A stretch of DNA of 55,125 nt from JAEUIG01 sp046349775. GTDB taxonomy: Bacteria; Planctomycetota; Planctomycetia; Planctomycetales; Planctomycetaceae. The stretch spans positions 1 through 55,125 of the forward strand of contig JAXMBS010000037.1 of NCBI GenBank assembly GCA_046349775.1, read 5' to 3'. Of this stretch, positions 27,436-37,891 are shown in pieces (position 1 is the stretch's first letter; every line of letters begins with the position of its first letter). A program made the position numbers and the translations under genes. The notes beneath the pieces are model-generated. The model was not told the DNA's origin, searched no databases, and saw nothing but the letters and a program-made list of their open reading frames with translations.

Positions 27436-28662
27436 CTACTGCGTTCGGAGGCGGATCGACGTGTGCTGCGCGCCGCCGAGTATGGCGCACGGCTCGTCGC
27501 CGGAGATCAGACGCTGCGCTTCGTCTTCGCTCGCCAGCGGAATCATGCACAGGTCTTCCACGAGCTGCGGATCCAGCCGGCTGAGCAGATACACGTTGGT
27601 CCAGTCAATCGCCTGAGCGATCTGCGTGGCGCTGATCAGGTCGGGGGGGGCAGCCGTCCGTAACGGCTGGAGTGCGTCGCGCGGCGACCGGCACTCGGCG
27701 ATCAGCTTGATGCCCTCGGTCGGAGCTTCCTCGAGTTCCGTGAGCATGAGCACGCGTCCGTCGCGGGCGACGACCCGCCGCGCCGCATCGAGCGCCGTTG
27801 CCAGCTGCGCCCAGGTATGACCGGATGCATCCGCGTCAACCGCGGCGATGACCAGTTCCGGGCGCTCGCGGACGTCCATCCGCCACAACTTGTTGAGTCG
27901 CTTCTTCCCGCGCTCCAGAACGGCGTCCGCCTGCCCGGCGATCACCTCGGCGATACCGTCTCCGGCGGCCGGGATCACCTGGATCGTCATTTGGGCGCCG
28001 AGCAGCCACGCGACCTCTTCGACAATCTGCCGCAATGGTCGAGGGTCATCGGGCGTCAGTTCGTCGTGCCCCTGCCCCTGCGCCTTGCGGATCGCATCGA
28101 CGTCGGACAGCCCGGGATAGAACACGCTGTGCGTGCCGCGGTAACCGAGAATCGGGTCGAATCCCAGCGGACCGACCGAAATCACGGCGTCGGCATCGGT
28201 CACGCGCCGGGAGAGATAGACCCGTTCCCCCGAGGCCGTCGCCGCCAGATACGAACAGTCGGCGCTGATGGTGGGATCATGGACGATCCATTGGATTTCA
28301 GCGCGGACGGAATCCGGGAGTGCGGTCCGCGGGTCGCGCGGCGAATGCCCGCGGAAGTCTCCCGGCTGCAGAATGGTGACGTTGGCGGGTTGCACGCCGC
28401 GCCGGTCGAGCGCCGCCCAGATCTCAGCGATCAGTTCAGGTGCGCAGGGTGTGTGGCGTTCCAGGACAAGCACGATCCGATCGTCCGGGATGACGCACTG
28501 GTCGAGCGGAGGATACTCGACGGGCTGCGCGAGGGCGGCGGCAATGCTGGATCGGGGATCCGCGAGCGGAGCGGGAGCGCGGTGGGAGGCGACGACGCGA
28601 CCCGGATCCACGTCGCAGAGGAAGTGGCGACCGAAGCCGTAATGGAGGTCCCAAGTCGACAT
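27436..28662 (-). CDS. LarA-like (DUF2088) protein without the usual catalytic lysine
   Basis: A 408-residue protein from ATG 28662. Fold-level similarity to nickel-pincer lactate racemase LarA: an N-terminal DDRIVLVLERHTPCAPELI block in place of DDxTRPTP, NVTILQPGDFRGH, and GPLGFDPILGYRGTHSVFYPGLSD in place of the LarA segment ExHxFAGYSGGxKxIxPG. In that block the histidine and the lysine that forms the cofactor thioamide bond in lactate racemase are replaced, so lactate racemase chemistry is unlikely. No larB, larC or larE neighbours are present. The protein is cytoplasmic by appearance. Confidence 0.75.
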   Translation of the reverse strand: MSTWDLHYGFGRHFLCDVDPGRVVASHRAPAPLADPRSSIAAALAQPVEYPPLDQCVIPDDRIVLVLERHTPCAPELIAEIWAALDRRGVQPANVTILQPGDFRGHSPRDPRTALPDSVRAEIQWIVHDPTISADCSYLAATASGERVYLSRRVTDADAVISVGPLGFDPILGYRGTHSVFYPGLSDVDAIRKAQGQGHDELTPDDPRPLRQIVEEVAWLLGAQMTIQVIPAAGDGIAEVIAGQADAVLERGKKRLNKLWRMDVRERPELVIAAVDADASGHTWAQLATALDAARRVVARDGRVLMLTELEEAPTEGIKLIAECRSPRDALQPLRTAAPPDLISATQIAQAIDWTNVYLLSRLDPQLVEDLCMIPLASEDEAQRLISGDEPCAILGGAQHTSIRLRTQ

Positions 28663-28935
28663 ACTGGGCGTTAATCCAGGTGGGAATCAGCGGCGCGACT
28701 ATAGCGCGTGCCGCAGCCTCCGGCAACGTCGTGGGCCGGATTGCCGGATGGAATCTCTTGTTAAGTTTTGATTTGAATTGCAGTTACGTCGACGTGTCGC
28801 ACGAGGATTGAACGCACAGCGTGGGTTCATCTCACGGAAGAGGCAGCGATCTCGTCAACTTGATTTGTGTCGTGTGCGAATTGATAATCGAGTTTCTGGA
28901 AGCGTTCGGCTTCCCACCCCCACCCGGATGGCGCC

Positions 28936-29302
28936 ATGAAGAAGAAAGATTTGGATGAGTTCAAGCTGCAACTGCTCAGGTTGCGGGCCCAGGTCCGGGG
29001 TGACGTCGAGCAGATCACGCATTCGGCGCTGGATGGCGGGCACGACTCCAAGAGTCCGACCCATATGGCCGAACTGGGAACTGAGACGTTCGAGCAGGAC
29101 TTCTCCCTCGGCGTGATGGAGCGCGACCAGGACCAACTCGACGAAATTGACGGCGCCCTAAAACGTATTGACGAAGGCACTTACGGACTCTGCCTGGGTT
29201 GTGTGGCCGAAGAAATCGCCGGCGAAGGCGATGATCCCCAAGTTGCGGCTCAAGGCGGTGCCGTTCGCCCGTGAATGCGTCGAGTGCGGCTCGCAAACGT
29301 GA
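28936..29302 (+). CDS. DksA/TraR family zinc-finger protein, one frameshift near 29228
   Basis: ATG at 28936 opens KKKDLDEFKLQLLRLRAQVRG, a coiled-coil start, with DQDQLDEIDGALKRIDEGTYGLCLGC leading to the first cysteine pair. The frame then drifts to a stop at 29274, but one base shift near 29228 recovers IPKLRLKAVPFARECVECGSQT, the second pair, with the stop at 29302. With this correction the C4 zinc finger (CxxC...CxxC) is complete at ~121 residues. DksA/TraR proteins enter the RNA polymerase secondary channel and alter promoter selection. A similar single indel occurs in the next gene. Confidence 0.85.
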
Positions 29303-29347
29303 GCGGATGACGTACTAGGCCGTCAGTCGTACACCGCCATTGCCGCT

Positions 29348-30383
29348 CTAGTTTCCGATGTAGCGCGCGTAGAGCGAGCGCGCCACGGCAGCGTCTTCCG
29401 TCCCCTTGACGATCGCGCGTCCGTCCTGAAAGACGGTCAATTCATAGGGCGCGACGGAGAACCGCACCAGGTAAAGGTTGGCGCTCACCGTGCCCAGTGG
29501 CCGCAGGCGCGCCGCGAGTTCTTCGAGACTGAGCGCATGGCGGTCGGCCGGTGCAAGCTGGACCGCGTTGCGCCCGCAGAGCACGGTCGTCTGCGAGCCT
29601 TGCTCACCATGCAGCCAGGCGCGCTCGCCGCGTTGGCAGGCCGGGCAGTCGCTTTGACGCGGGAGGTCGCCGAGTTTGAGTCTCCGGAACGTTCCGTCCC
29701 ACACGTCGATCACCGTCAGCACGCCGCCGATCTGCTCTGTCTGGCCGGTGAGCAGCTTGAGGGCTTCGACGACCTGCAGCGATGAGACGACGTTGACCGC
29801 CGGTGCAATGACACCGGCGGTGTCGCAGGTCTCAGTCGCGCCGGCCTGAGGCGCCTGCGGAATCAGGCAACGGAAGCAGGCGGTGCGGCCGGGGAGAATC
29901 GTCATCACCTGGCCGTGACTGCCGACGCAGCCGCCGTTGATCCAGGGGACGCCGGTCTCCAGTGCGGCGTCGTTCATCAGGAACCGCGTTTCGAAGTTGT
30001 CGGTGCCGTCGAGCACGATGTCGACATCGCGGAACAACTCCAGGACGTTGTGACGGTTCACATCGGCGACCAGCGGTTCAATGCGGACCGTGCTGTTGAT
30101 CCGCGCAAGTTTGCGTGCGGCGGCGATGGCCTTGGGAAGCTGGTCGGCAACGTCCTGTTCGTCATAGAGCACCTGACGCTGCAGGTTGCTGGTTTCCACG
30201 AAGTCGCGGTCGACGATCCGGACGAAGCCGACGCCCGCGCCGAACCAGTTGATCGGCGACCACCGAGCCGAGCGCGCCGCAACCGACCACGAGCGCGCGC
30301 GACTGCAACGGCCGCTGCTGGCCGGTCTCGCCGATGCCGGCGAACAACACCTGCTTCTGATAACGCTCGAGTGCGGGATCCAT
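29348..30383 (-). CDS. ThiF/MoeB/HesA-family adenylyltransferase, one frameshift near 30248
   Basis: ATG at 30383 gives MDPALERYQKQVLFAGIG and the nucleotide loop ALVVGCGALGSVVADQLVR. After a one-base shift near 30248 it continues FVETSNLQRQVLYDEQDVA, DIVLDGTDNFETRFLMNDA, PWINGGCVGSHGQ, CFRCLIP, CPACQRGE. The RNLQRQ-type arginine finger and the GTDNFxTR motif are those of ThiF/MoeB, and the two CxxC pairs bind structural zinc. The enzyme would adenylate the C-terminal glycine of a ubiquitin-like sulfur carrier (ThiS or MoaD). The C-terminal ~100 residues are a poorly conserved extension (ARLRPLGTVSANLYLVRF) and include a MoaD/ThiS-like strand pattern; this last point is weak. No thi or moa genes are nearby. 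Confidence 0.88.
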
Positions 30384-30494
30384 GCGGGGAAGTGCCGGGG
30401 AGTTTGGGGACTCGTTCAAGGATAGTGGCGACGATGGGGCGAGGACAGCGGGGGCAGGAAAGCGGAGAGCCGAAAGCGGAGACGAGAAATCGGC

Positions 30495-30629
30495 CTAGTG
30501 CACTGTCACGTCTAAGATTTCGGGTTGGGTGCCACTGGCTTCGCCAGTGCAATCGCAACCAGACGCTGAGCTTATGTCGCACTGGCAGAGCCAGTGGCAC
30601 CCTAATTCTTAGCTGTGACGACGCACTAG
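30495..30629. repeat. MITE-like long inverted repeat with CTAGTGC ends
   Basis: A 135-base imperfect palindrome. The outer ends are CTAGTGC / GCACTAG, next come CTGTCACG / CTGTGACG and CTAAGA / TCTTAG, and the inner arms are GGGTGCCACTGGCTT and GCCAGTGGCACCC, each with a smaller hairpin (GCCAGTGC / GCACTGGC). No coding sequence inside. The structure fits a non-autonomous miniature element or a large REP unit. It separates the ThiF gene from the packaging cassette. Confidence 0.75.
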
Positions 30630-30781
30630 CTTGAAAAACGCACTTGCTGAACGCGGGTTAGTAGATCGAGACTCGTTGGCGAAGGAACGCGAGCCTCCGC
30701 AGCGCACCGGCGCTCGTTGCTGTAGAGTCGGGAGGCCGACGGTGCGGAACGCGGGGCTTGCTCAGCCAAGGATTGCCGCCA

Positions 30782-31168
30782 ATGTCGACGATGAACACGG
30801 ACAAAGTGAAGGTGGTCCTGCCGCGCTCCGGTCCGGACCACTTCTGGACCGAGATTTATCGCAGCTATGCAGGAGAGGATCAGCGGACCTGGAAGTATCT
30901 GGCGATGTTTGCGCTGCGGGTGAATGGGGGCTGGGCGGTGGACCACATCGGCCGGGCGTTCGGACATCCGAAGGGTCATGTGACGCGTTGCCTGCGGCGA
31001 ATCGAGCGTGAACTGCGGGAGAACTTCGCGCCGCCGGACGATCTGTGGCAGGGGCACGAGTTGGATGACCACACGGGGACGAAATTGGCGCGCGATACGC
31101 GCCGTGCCGCCGCTCGCTGCGAGGATGCCACAGCAGACGGCGTGTGGGATGCAAGCGACGAAGACTGA
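30782..31168 (+). CDS. small HTH-type protein at the head of the terminase cassette
   Basis: 128 residues from the ATG at 30782 (ATGTCGACGATGAAC; an upstream ATG at 30758 would add eight). The middle region RVNGGWAVDHIGRAFGHPKGHVTRCLRRIERELRENF looks like a sigma-region-4-type helix-turn-helix (WAVDHIGRAFG is the first helix, GHVTRCLRRIE the recognition helix). The C-terminus is rich in D and A. It may be a phage regulator or a terminase-like DNA-binding protein. It is 33 bases before the ParB-domain gene, on the same strand. Confidence 0.65.
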   Translation: MSTMNTDKVKVVLPRSGPDHFWTEIYRSYAGEDQRTWKYLAMFALRVNGGWAVDHIGRAFGHPKGHVTRCLRRIERELRENFAPPDDLWQGHELDDHTGTKLARDTRRAAARCEDATADGVWDASDED

Positions 31169-31201
31169 TCGTCGCGGAGGAGGAATCTCCAGGAGCAGAG
31201 C

Positions 31202-31780
31202 ATGAAGATCCGGCGGATCCCGATCGAGCAGTTGCAGCCGGCGCCGTACAACCCGCGCATCGAGCTCGCTCCGGGGGACGAGCGCTACGATCGGTTAGCG
31301 AATTCGTTGAGCGAGTTCGACCTGGTCCAGCCGTTGGTGTGGAACGAGCGGACGGGGCATGTCGTCGGCGGGCATCAGCGACTGGAGATCCTGCGACGCC
31401 GCGGCGACAAGGAGATCGAGTGCGTGGTGGTTGATCTGCCGCTGGAGCGGGAACAGGCGCTGAACGTCACGCTCAACAATCCGCGCGTGGGAGGGGACTG
31501 GGAGCCGGAGAAGCTGGTCGATCTGCTGGAAGAGTTGCAAAGCCTGCCGGACTTCGACATCGGCCTGACCGGATTCGATGAGCAGGCGTTGCAGGAACTG
31601 GTCCTGTCGCCGCCGGAGTTCGCGGAACAGGTCCGGCTGCAGGACGCGTCGGGCGTTGAGCCGGAGTCGGGCGTGACGGTCGTCCTGGAGGTTCCGGATG
31701 AGCGCTGGCTGTGTGTCGAGGCGAAACTCAACGCCCTGATCGCGGAGGAGCCGGAGGTGGAAGTGCATGTGCGGCATTGA
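31202..31780 (+). CDS. ParB/Srx-type nuclease-like domain protein
   Basis: A 192-residue protein. Residues 1-90 are a ParB N-terminal domain of phage type: KIRRIPIEQLQPAPYNPR, RLANSLSEFDLVQPLVWNER, and the GGHQRLEILRRRG motif carrying the GHQR signature that binds CTP in ParB. The rest (EPEKLVDLLEELQSLPDFDIG, FDEQALQEL) is the helical extension seen in phage ParB-like proteins often linked to methylases or terminases. A ribosome site GGAGCAGAGC precedes the ATG. The gene ends about 90 bases before the ATPase gene. Confidence 0.88.
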   Translation: MKIRRIPIEQLQPAPYNPRIELAPGDERYDRLANSLSEFDLVQPLVWNERTGHVVGGHQRLEILRRRGDKEIECVVVDLPLEREQALNVTLNNPRVGGDWEPEKLVDLLEELQSLPDFDIGLTGFDEQALQELVLSPPEFAEQVRLQDASGVEPESGVTVVLEVPDERWLCVEAKLNALIAEEPEVEVHVRH

Positions 31781-31869
31781 TCGGCGCCAACGTGAGCGTT
31801 CGTGAGAAAGCGGAAAGCCGGGAGCGGAAAGCGGACGGAATCGGGAATGTCCGAAAGTCGAATGGATCA

Positions 31870-33212
<1,343 letters not shown>

Positions 33213-33574
33213 GCATGGCGCCGCGGCGGCGGCGATCGCGCTGTCGGAGGCGCCGGGCCTGACCTCCGCGCAGCAGGCCAGGTGCCTGAAGCTGATGTTG
33301 ATGGGGGCGTCGGCGCCGATGGCGTGCGCGGTGCTGAAAGTGAGTATCACTTCGTTTCAGCGCTCGGTCGATGAGGACGCGGAGTTCGCGCAGCGCCTCC
33401 AGCAGACGCAGGGGGGGCTCAGCCAGAACGTCGCGGCGCGGCTGTACCGGACGGCGATGGAGGGAAATGTCTCGGCCCAGCGGTACTACCTGCAACTGCG
33501 TCCGCCGCCGGAATGGAAAGACGCGTCCGCCTCGACCGTGGACCTGGAGGAGTTGGAACCGAATGAACTGGCGG

Positions 33575-35077
33575 ATGAATACCGCGCTGCGGGGCTGGAT
33601 ATCCCGGCTGAACTTCAAGCGCTCACTGGACACACGAACGGCCGCGTGGAGTCCTGAATTCTTCCGCCGGATCTTGCGGCTGGGAGACGGAGACCGTCGG
33701 CCGTTGGGCGAGCGCGTGCTGGACTGGCAGGTGCGGGACTTTCGCGCTCTGGACCGGGCCTGGCTGCACCTGGCGGGGATCGCACGCGTCGGCGATCCGG
33801 CGGCCGACAGGCCGATCGTAAGGCGCGCGTATCTCGAACGTCCGCGCGGCCATTCCAAAACATTCGACACCGGGGTACAGCTGGCCTGGGTGCTATTCGC
33901 CGCGCGGCGACCGGTGCGCGGACTGTGCGCGGCGGCTGATCTGGAACAGGGACTGCTGATCCAGGGGGCCGTGGAACGGCTCGCCCGCGCAAACCCGGAA
34001 CTGCTCGGAAAGCTGCAGTTTCGGGCGCAGCGGATCGTGCATCCAAAGTCCGGCAGCCGTGTCGATTTTCTGTCGTCGAACGTGGCGAGTTCGTGGGGAC
34101 ATGACCCGGACTTCGTGATCTGCGACGAACTGTGCCATTGGTCGCAGCACGAACTGTGGCAGTCGCTGGTGTCGTCTGCGGGAAAACGTCCGCACTGCGT
34201 GCTACTGGTCCTGAGCAACGCGGGGATCGGCCGCGGCTGGCATTGGCAAGTTCGCGAAGCGGCCCGGACGGGAGCGGGCTGGTACTTCTCGAGACTCGAC
34301 GGGCCGCAGGCGCCATGGATCTCCGCCGAGCAGTTGGATGAGCAGCGGCGCTTGTTGCTGCGCGACGCGTACGAGCGGCTGTGGTTGAACACGTGGCAGG
34401 ATGGGAGCGGCGAGTTTGTGTCGCTGGCCGAGGCTGAAGAATGCCGCGATGCACAACTGCGGCCGCAGGCACGGGGACAGCCGCAATTCGCGTACGTGGG
34501 CTCGGTGGATTATGCCGAGAAGCACGATCTGACAGTCGGGTGTGTGTGCCATCGAGCCGAGGATCGGGTGATTGTCGACCGTCTGGACGTGGTGCGGCCG
34601 AGCGCCGTGCGGCCGACCGAAGTCCGCTGGGTGTCCGAGTGGCTCCAGCGGATGTCGCGCGATTTTGGAAACATCCGGTTTGTGGTCGATGAGCATCAGT
34701 TGGTCGGGGTGGTCCAGCAACTGGAGCGGCAGCATTGGATTCGCCGGTTTCCGTTTGCCGGCGGGCGGGGAAACCACCTGTTGGCGATGCTGCTGAGGAG
34801 ACTGATCGTTGAGCGCAAGCTGGCGTGGTTCCCGGGTTGTGGATCGGCGCCGGCCGCGGACGGCGCCCGCGACGACCTGGAGACGGAGTTGGCCAGTCTG
34901 CTGGTACACCAATCCACGGTGGGGCACCTGCGGATTGATCATATTGCCGACGGCCGGCACCATGATGACCGCTCGTTTGCGCTCGGGGCGGCGTGCCTGG
35001 AGCTGATGGAAGGGAACCTGGAGCCCGATTTTCTGGAGATCCGGGGACCGCGCGGGGATGGGACGTTCGATTGGTAG
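33575..35077 (+). CDS. phage terminase large subunit (TerL)
   Basis: About 500 residues from ATG 33575, which overlaps the small subunit gene by 83 bases; ATG 33563 is also possible. The ATPase half shows a Walker-A-like RPRGHSKTFDTGVQLAWVLF and the Walker B DFVICDEL; the nuclease half shows YVGSVDYAEKHDLTVG (first acidic cluster), FVVDEHQLVGVV and HHDDRSFALGAAC near the end. TerL packages phage DNA into the capsid and cuts it. It is full length and has no frameshift. No portal, capsid, protease or tail gene follows; the next genes are housekeeping. Confidence 0.88.
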   Translation: MNTALRGWISRLNFKRSLDTRTAAWSPEFFRRILRLGDGDRRPLGERVLDWQVRDFRALDRAWLHLAGIARVGDPAADRPIVRRAYLERPRGHSKTFDTGVQLAWVLFAARRPVRGLCAAADLEQGLLIQGAVERLARANPELLGKLQFRAQRIVHPKSGSRVDFLSSNVASSWGHDPDFVICDELCHWSQHELWQSLVSSAGKRPHCVLLVLSNAGIGRGWHWQVREAARTGAGWYFSRLDGPQAPWISAEQLDEQRRLLLRDAYERLWLNTWQDGSGEFVSLAEAEECRDAQLRPQARGQPQFAYVGSVDYAEKHDLTVGCVCHRAEDRVIVDRLDVVRPSAVRPTEVRWVSEWLQRMSRDFGNIRFVVDEHQLVGVVQQLERQHWIRRFPFAGGRGNHLLAMLLRRLIVERKLAWFPGCGSAPAADGARDDLETELASLLVHQSTVGHLRIDHIADGRHHDDRSFALGAACLELMEGNLEPDFLEIRGPRGDGTFDW

Positions 35078-35158
35078 CTGCGGTGGGAAGGAAGAAGATT
35101 GCAAATTGCGAAATGCAAATTGCAAATTGACGGAGCGGCCGACGTCCCGTCGACCGAG

Positions 35159-35193
35159 ACAGCCCCGTGGCGCTCCTTGCGCCGCGGGGCTGT
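35159..35193. terminator. bidirectional terminator-like hairpin
   Basis: ACAGCCCCGTGGCG and CGCCGCGGGGCTGT pair around a 7-base loop (one mismatch). It lies between the convergent large terminase gene and the minus-strand secreted protein. The U-tract is weak in both directions. Just upstream (35097-35130) is an AT-rich GCAAATTGC repeat. Confidence 0.65.
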
Positions 35194-35209
35194 TCGTATC
35201 GGATGCTGC

Positions 35210-35860
35210 TCAGTGCAGCAGGACACGCAGGGTGGCATCGCCGCTACGCGTGCGAACCGGCGGGAGGAAGACGTCCGAGGCGCCATTCCAGTGTGGAACG
35301 TCGCGATCCGGCGCAGGCGGACAGGTCATGGGAGCCCGATGATCGAAGCGATAAGCGGGATCGGGGACGACCTCGATGTCGCTCTGCGCGGCCGCAGGTT
35401 GTAAGAGGACGGTCATGTTGTCGACATCGTCGTGGAGCCGGCGCAGAGTGGCCTGCAGTTCCATGAGGTGTGTGTAGCCGGTTGGACGAATTCGCGTGTT
35501 GCCGTTCCAGGCGACGCGGGCGAATTCGGAGTGGTTTGCATGCTCTTCAAAGCGGATCAGGACGTCGCGCGCATCGTCAACCAGCGACTGCAGCAGTTGC
35601 GGACTGCGTCCCGAAAACAGTGCATCTTCGATGTCGCGCAGCGCGTCCGACATGTCGCGAGAATCCTTGCGAAGTCCGGCAAAATCCTGCGAGCCGGTGA
35701 AGCTGTCGGCGACCGTCCAGCGGGCTTGTCGGGCGAGCTGCAGAGCCTGGTCGTTGACGTCGGCGATTCCATGCAGCGCAGGCTGGTCGGCAAGGGCAGC
35801 GCCTCCAGACGCTGCAGTCATGGCAAGCAAAGCGGCGAAACACAGGCGGGAAGCGTTCAT
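35210..35860 (-). CDS. secreted protein of unknown function
   Basis: A 216-residue protein from ATG 35860 with AGGA eight bases upstream. Residues 1-25 form a signal peptide (MNASRLCFAALLAMTAASGG, cut near ALA-DQ). The mature part is mostly helical (DALRDIEDALFSGRSPQLLQ, ELQATLRRLHDDVDNMTVLL), followed by a proline-rich tail with a CPPAPD segment. No family recognised; the helical part could be a four-helix bundle. Likely periplasmic. Confidence 0.75.
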   Translation of the reverse strand: MNASRLCFAALLAMTAASGGAALADQPALHGIADVNDQALQLARQARWTVADSFTGSQDFAGLRKDSRDMSDALRDIEDALFSGRSPQLLQSLVDDARDVLIRFEEHANHSEFARVAWNGNTRIRPTGYTHLMELQATLRRLHDDVDNMTVLLQPAAAQSDIEVVPDPAYRFDHRAPMTCPPAPDRDVPHWNGASDVFLPPVRTRSGDATLRVLLH

Positions 35861-36159
35861 GGCGGGATTCCTAGATAGGCAGGACGTGAGGTGGGACCGG
35901 CGATGCCGGCTGAGCGACTGAATTGCAGGCGGTGTGCCGCAGAAAGCTCGTGGCGACGCATCGCGTCGTAACGCAGCATCGATCTGTCGGTTGTGACGAC
36001 CGCTCATCGACGGCTTTGGTCCAGGTGACACACGGACTGGCGCTCTGAGTGACAACACATGTCATCGGATTGATCGAAAAAAGGACGCAACGGACGCATG
36101 ACGGTGCTAAGGACGACCGGTATCCTGCCTGCGGTATCTTTGGCGATCGGGGGACGGAC

Positions 36160-36888
36160 ATGCGTCGTGAGCAGATGGGGGGATTGAGCTGCGTGGTCGC
36201 GGGAGGGGAGGGGGAACGGCGGCCCGAAGCAGCCGCGGTGTTCTGCCACGGATTTGGAGCGTCGGGAACGGACCTGGTGCCGCTGGCCGGCGTGCTGGCG
36301 GACTACCTGGAGGACGTCGTCGAGCGGGTACAGTTCGTGTTTCCGGCCGCGCCGATTTCATTGGACAGCGAAGGCATTCCGGGGGGCCGCGCGTGGTGGC
36401 CGATCGACATGTTGCAGTTGCAACTGGCGATGGCGACGGGAAACTTCCGCGAACTGCGGGACGAAGCGCCGCAATTGCTGCCGGAGCGACGCCGGCAGTT
36501 CACGGAACTTGTGACCGAACTCCGCGAGCGGACCGGGTTGCCCGCGTCGCGAATTGTGCTGGGGGGATTTTCTCAGGGGGCGATGCTCACCACGGATGTG
36601 TCGCTGCATCTGGAAGAGCGGCCTGGGGGACTCGTGATCTGGTCGGGAACTCTGCTGAACCAGACGGAATGGAGCGCTGCAGCGCGCAGCGGAGCGAGCC
36701 TGCGAATCGTCCAAAGCCACGCGGTCGATGATCCGATCCTGCCGTATACGGGAGCGGAGGACCTGCGGGACCTGCTGACGGACAGCGGGCATCAGGTCGA
36801 GTTTCTGCGATTTCGAGGGGGGCATACGATTCCGGAAGCGGCGCTGGCGTCAACGGCGCGACTGATCGGAGAGGTGATCGGAGAGTGA
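36160..36888 (+). CDS. phospholipase/carboxylesterase family alpha/beta hydrolase
   Basis: A 242-residue protein from ATG 36160 (GGGGGGACGGAC just upstream). The oxyanion motif VFCHGFGASGTDL, the nucleophile elbow LGGFSQGAML, the aspartate in HAVDDPILPY and the histidine in FRGGHTIPEA complete the Ser-Asp-His triad of the YpfH/carboxylesterase-2 family (about 220 residues, cytoplasmic). Substrate is unknown. The stop is followed at once by a hairpin. Confidence 0.9.
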   Translation: MRREQMGGLSCVVAGGEGERRPEAAAVFCHGFGASGTDLVPLAGVLADYLEDVVERVQFVFPAAPISLDSEGIPGGRAWWPIDMLQLQLAMATGNFRELRDEAPQLLPERRRQFTELVTELRERTGLPASRIVLGGFSQGAMLTTDVSLHLEERPGGLVIWSGTLLNQTEWSAAARSGASLRIVQSHAVDDPILPYTGAEDLRDLLTDSGHQVEFLRFRGGHTIPEAALASTARLIGEVIGE

Positions 36889-36918
36889 AGCCCACGGACG
36901 GCCGTTCGTGGGCTTATT
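36888..36918 (+). terminator. rho-independent-like terminator after the esterase gene
   Basis: AAGCCCACG (36888-36896) pairs with CGTGGGCTT (36907-36915), a 9-base perfect stem with a 10-base loop, followed by ATT. It starts at the last base of the stop codon. Confidence 0.7.
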
Positions 36919-36951
36919 CGCGGGTTCTCCGTCTCTTACAATGCGACGGTC

Positions 36952-37809
36952 ATGATTGAGTGGACCGGCACTTCCGGATTTTCGACGGTTGCGGTCGTCG
37001 GCGTCGGTCTGATCGGCGGTTCGATCGCGGCGGCGGTGAAGCAGCGCGGCGTGGCGAAAACGGTCATCGGAGTGGGGCGCCGTGCGAACCGGCTCGAACA
37101 GGCGCGGCGCGCGGGACTGATCGATTGCGGCGCAACCGATCCAGCGGCGGTCCGCGAGGCCGATCTGGTCATTGCCTGCACGCCGGTGGACCGGATCGCG
37201 GCCGACGTGCTGGCCTGTGCGGCGCATGTGCGGCCGGGGACGTTGTTCACCGATGCCGGCAGCGTCAAAGGCGAGATCTGCAGCGCGCTGCGCGGCCAGA
37301 TGCCGGACGCCACGACGTTCGTGGGATCGCATCCGCTGGCCGGTTCCGAGAAGGCCGGATTCGAGCATGCGAGTCCACAACTGTTTGCTGGGCGGCAGTG
37401 CGTCATCACGCCGGAGAACCTGACGCCGATGGCAGCGACCGCGCGCGTGCGCAGCTTCTGGGAGCGGCTCGGGATGCGTGTGGTTGAAATGACGCCGGCC
37501 CGGCACGACGAGGTCCTCGCGCTCACGAGCCACTTGCCGCACGCCGTCGCCGCGGCGCTGGCATCGCTGCTCTCTGCATCGGAAGCCGAATTCGCCGCGA
37601 CGGGTTTCCGGGACACAACCCGGATTGCGGGGGGCGATCCGGAGTTGTGGTCGGCCATTTTCGCGGCCAACCGTGAACATCTGGTGCAGCAACTGGATCG
37701 GTTACAGCAGCAGGTCGCGGAACTTCGCACAGTGATTGCAGCGGGCGACGTGGATCGCGTGACGGCGCTGCTGCGCGAGGCCCAGCGGCGACGCGAGGCG
37801 CTGCAGTAG
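36952..37809 (+). CDS. tyrA: prephenate/arogenate dehydrogenase
   Basis: A 285-residue protein. The Rossmann loop is VAVVGVGLIGGSIAAAVK, then IGVGRR, ADLVIACTPVD, TLFTDAGSVKGEI, TFVGSHPLAGSEKAGFEHA (the catalytic histidine region), ALTSHLPHAVAAALAS and FRDTTRIAGGDPELW with the substrate arginine region. These are the TyrA family blocks; the enzyme oxidatively decarboxylates prephenate or arogenate in tyrosine synthesis. No ACT domain is fused. It is short, clean and stands alone; no aro genes are near. Confidence 0.94.
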   Translation: MIEWTGTSGFSTVAVVGVGLIGGSIAAAVKQRGVAKTVIGVGRRANRLEQARRAGLIDCGATDPAAVREADLVIACTPVDRIAADVLACAAHVRPGTLFTDAGSVKGEICSALRGQMPDATTFVGSHPLAGSEKAGFEHASPQLFAGRQCVITPENLTPMAATARVRSFWERLGMRVVEMTPARHDEVLALTSHLPHAVAAALASLLSASEAEFAATGFRDTTRIAGGDPELWSAIFAANREHLVQQLDRLQQQVAELRTVIAAGDVDRVTALLREAQRRREALQ

Positions 37810-37891
37810 GTGCTTTGATGTTTGGTCGTTTGGTGAGGTGAGCGGTACTCGTCCGATTCCCTGTTCGCTAGTCCCTATTCGCTTGTCCGGC

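Noticed and set aside
26381..27616. 411-codon open frame overlapping the TPR gene in another frame
   Set aside because: Composition is R/A/G-rich without structure, whereas the chosen frame has clear TPR repeats and a signal peptide.
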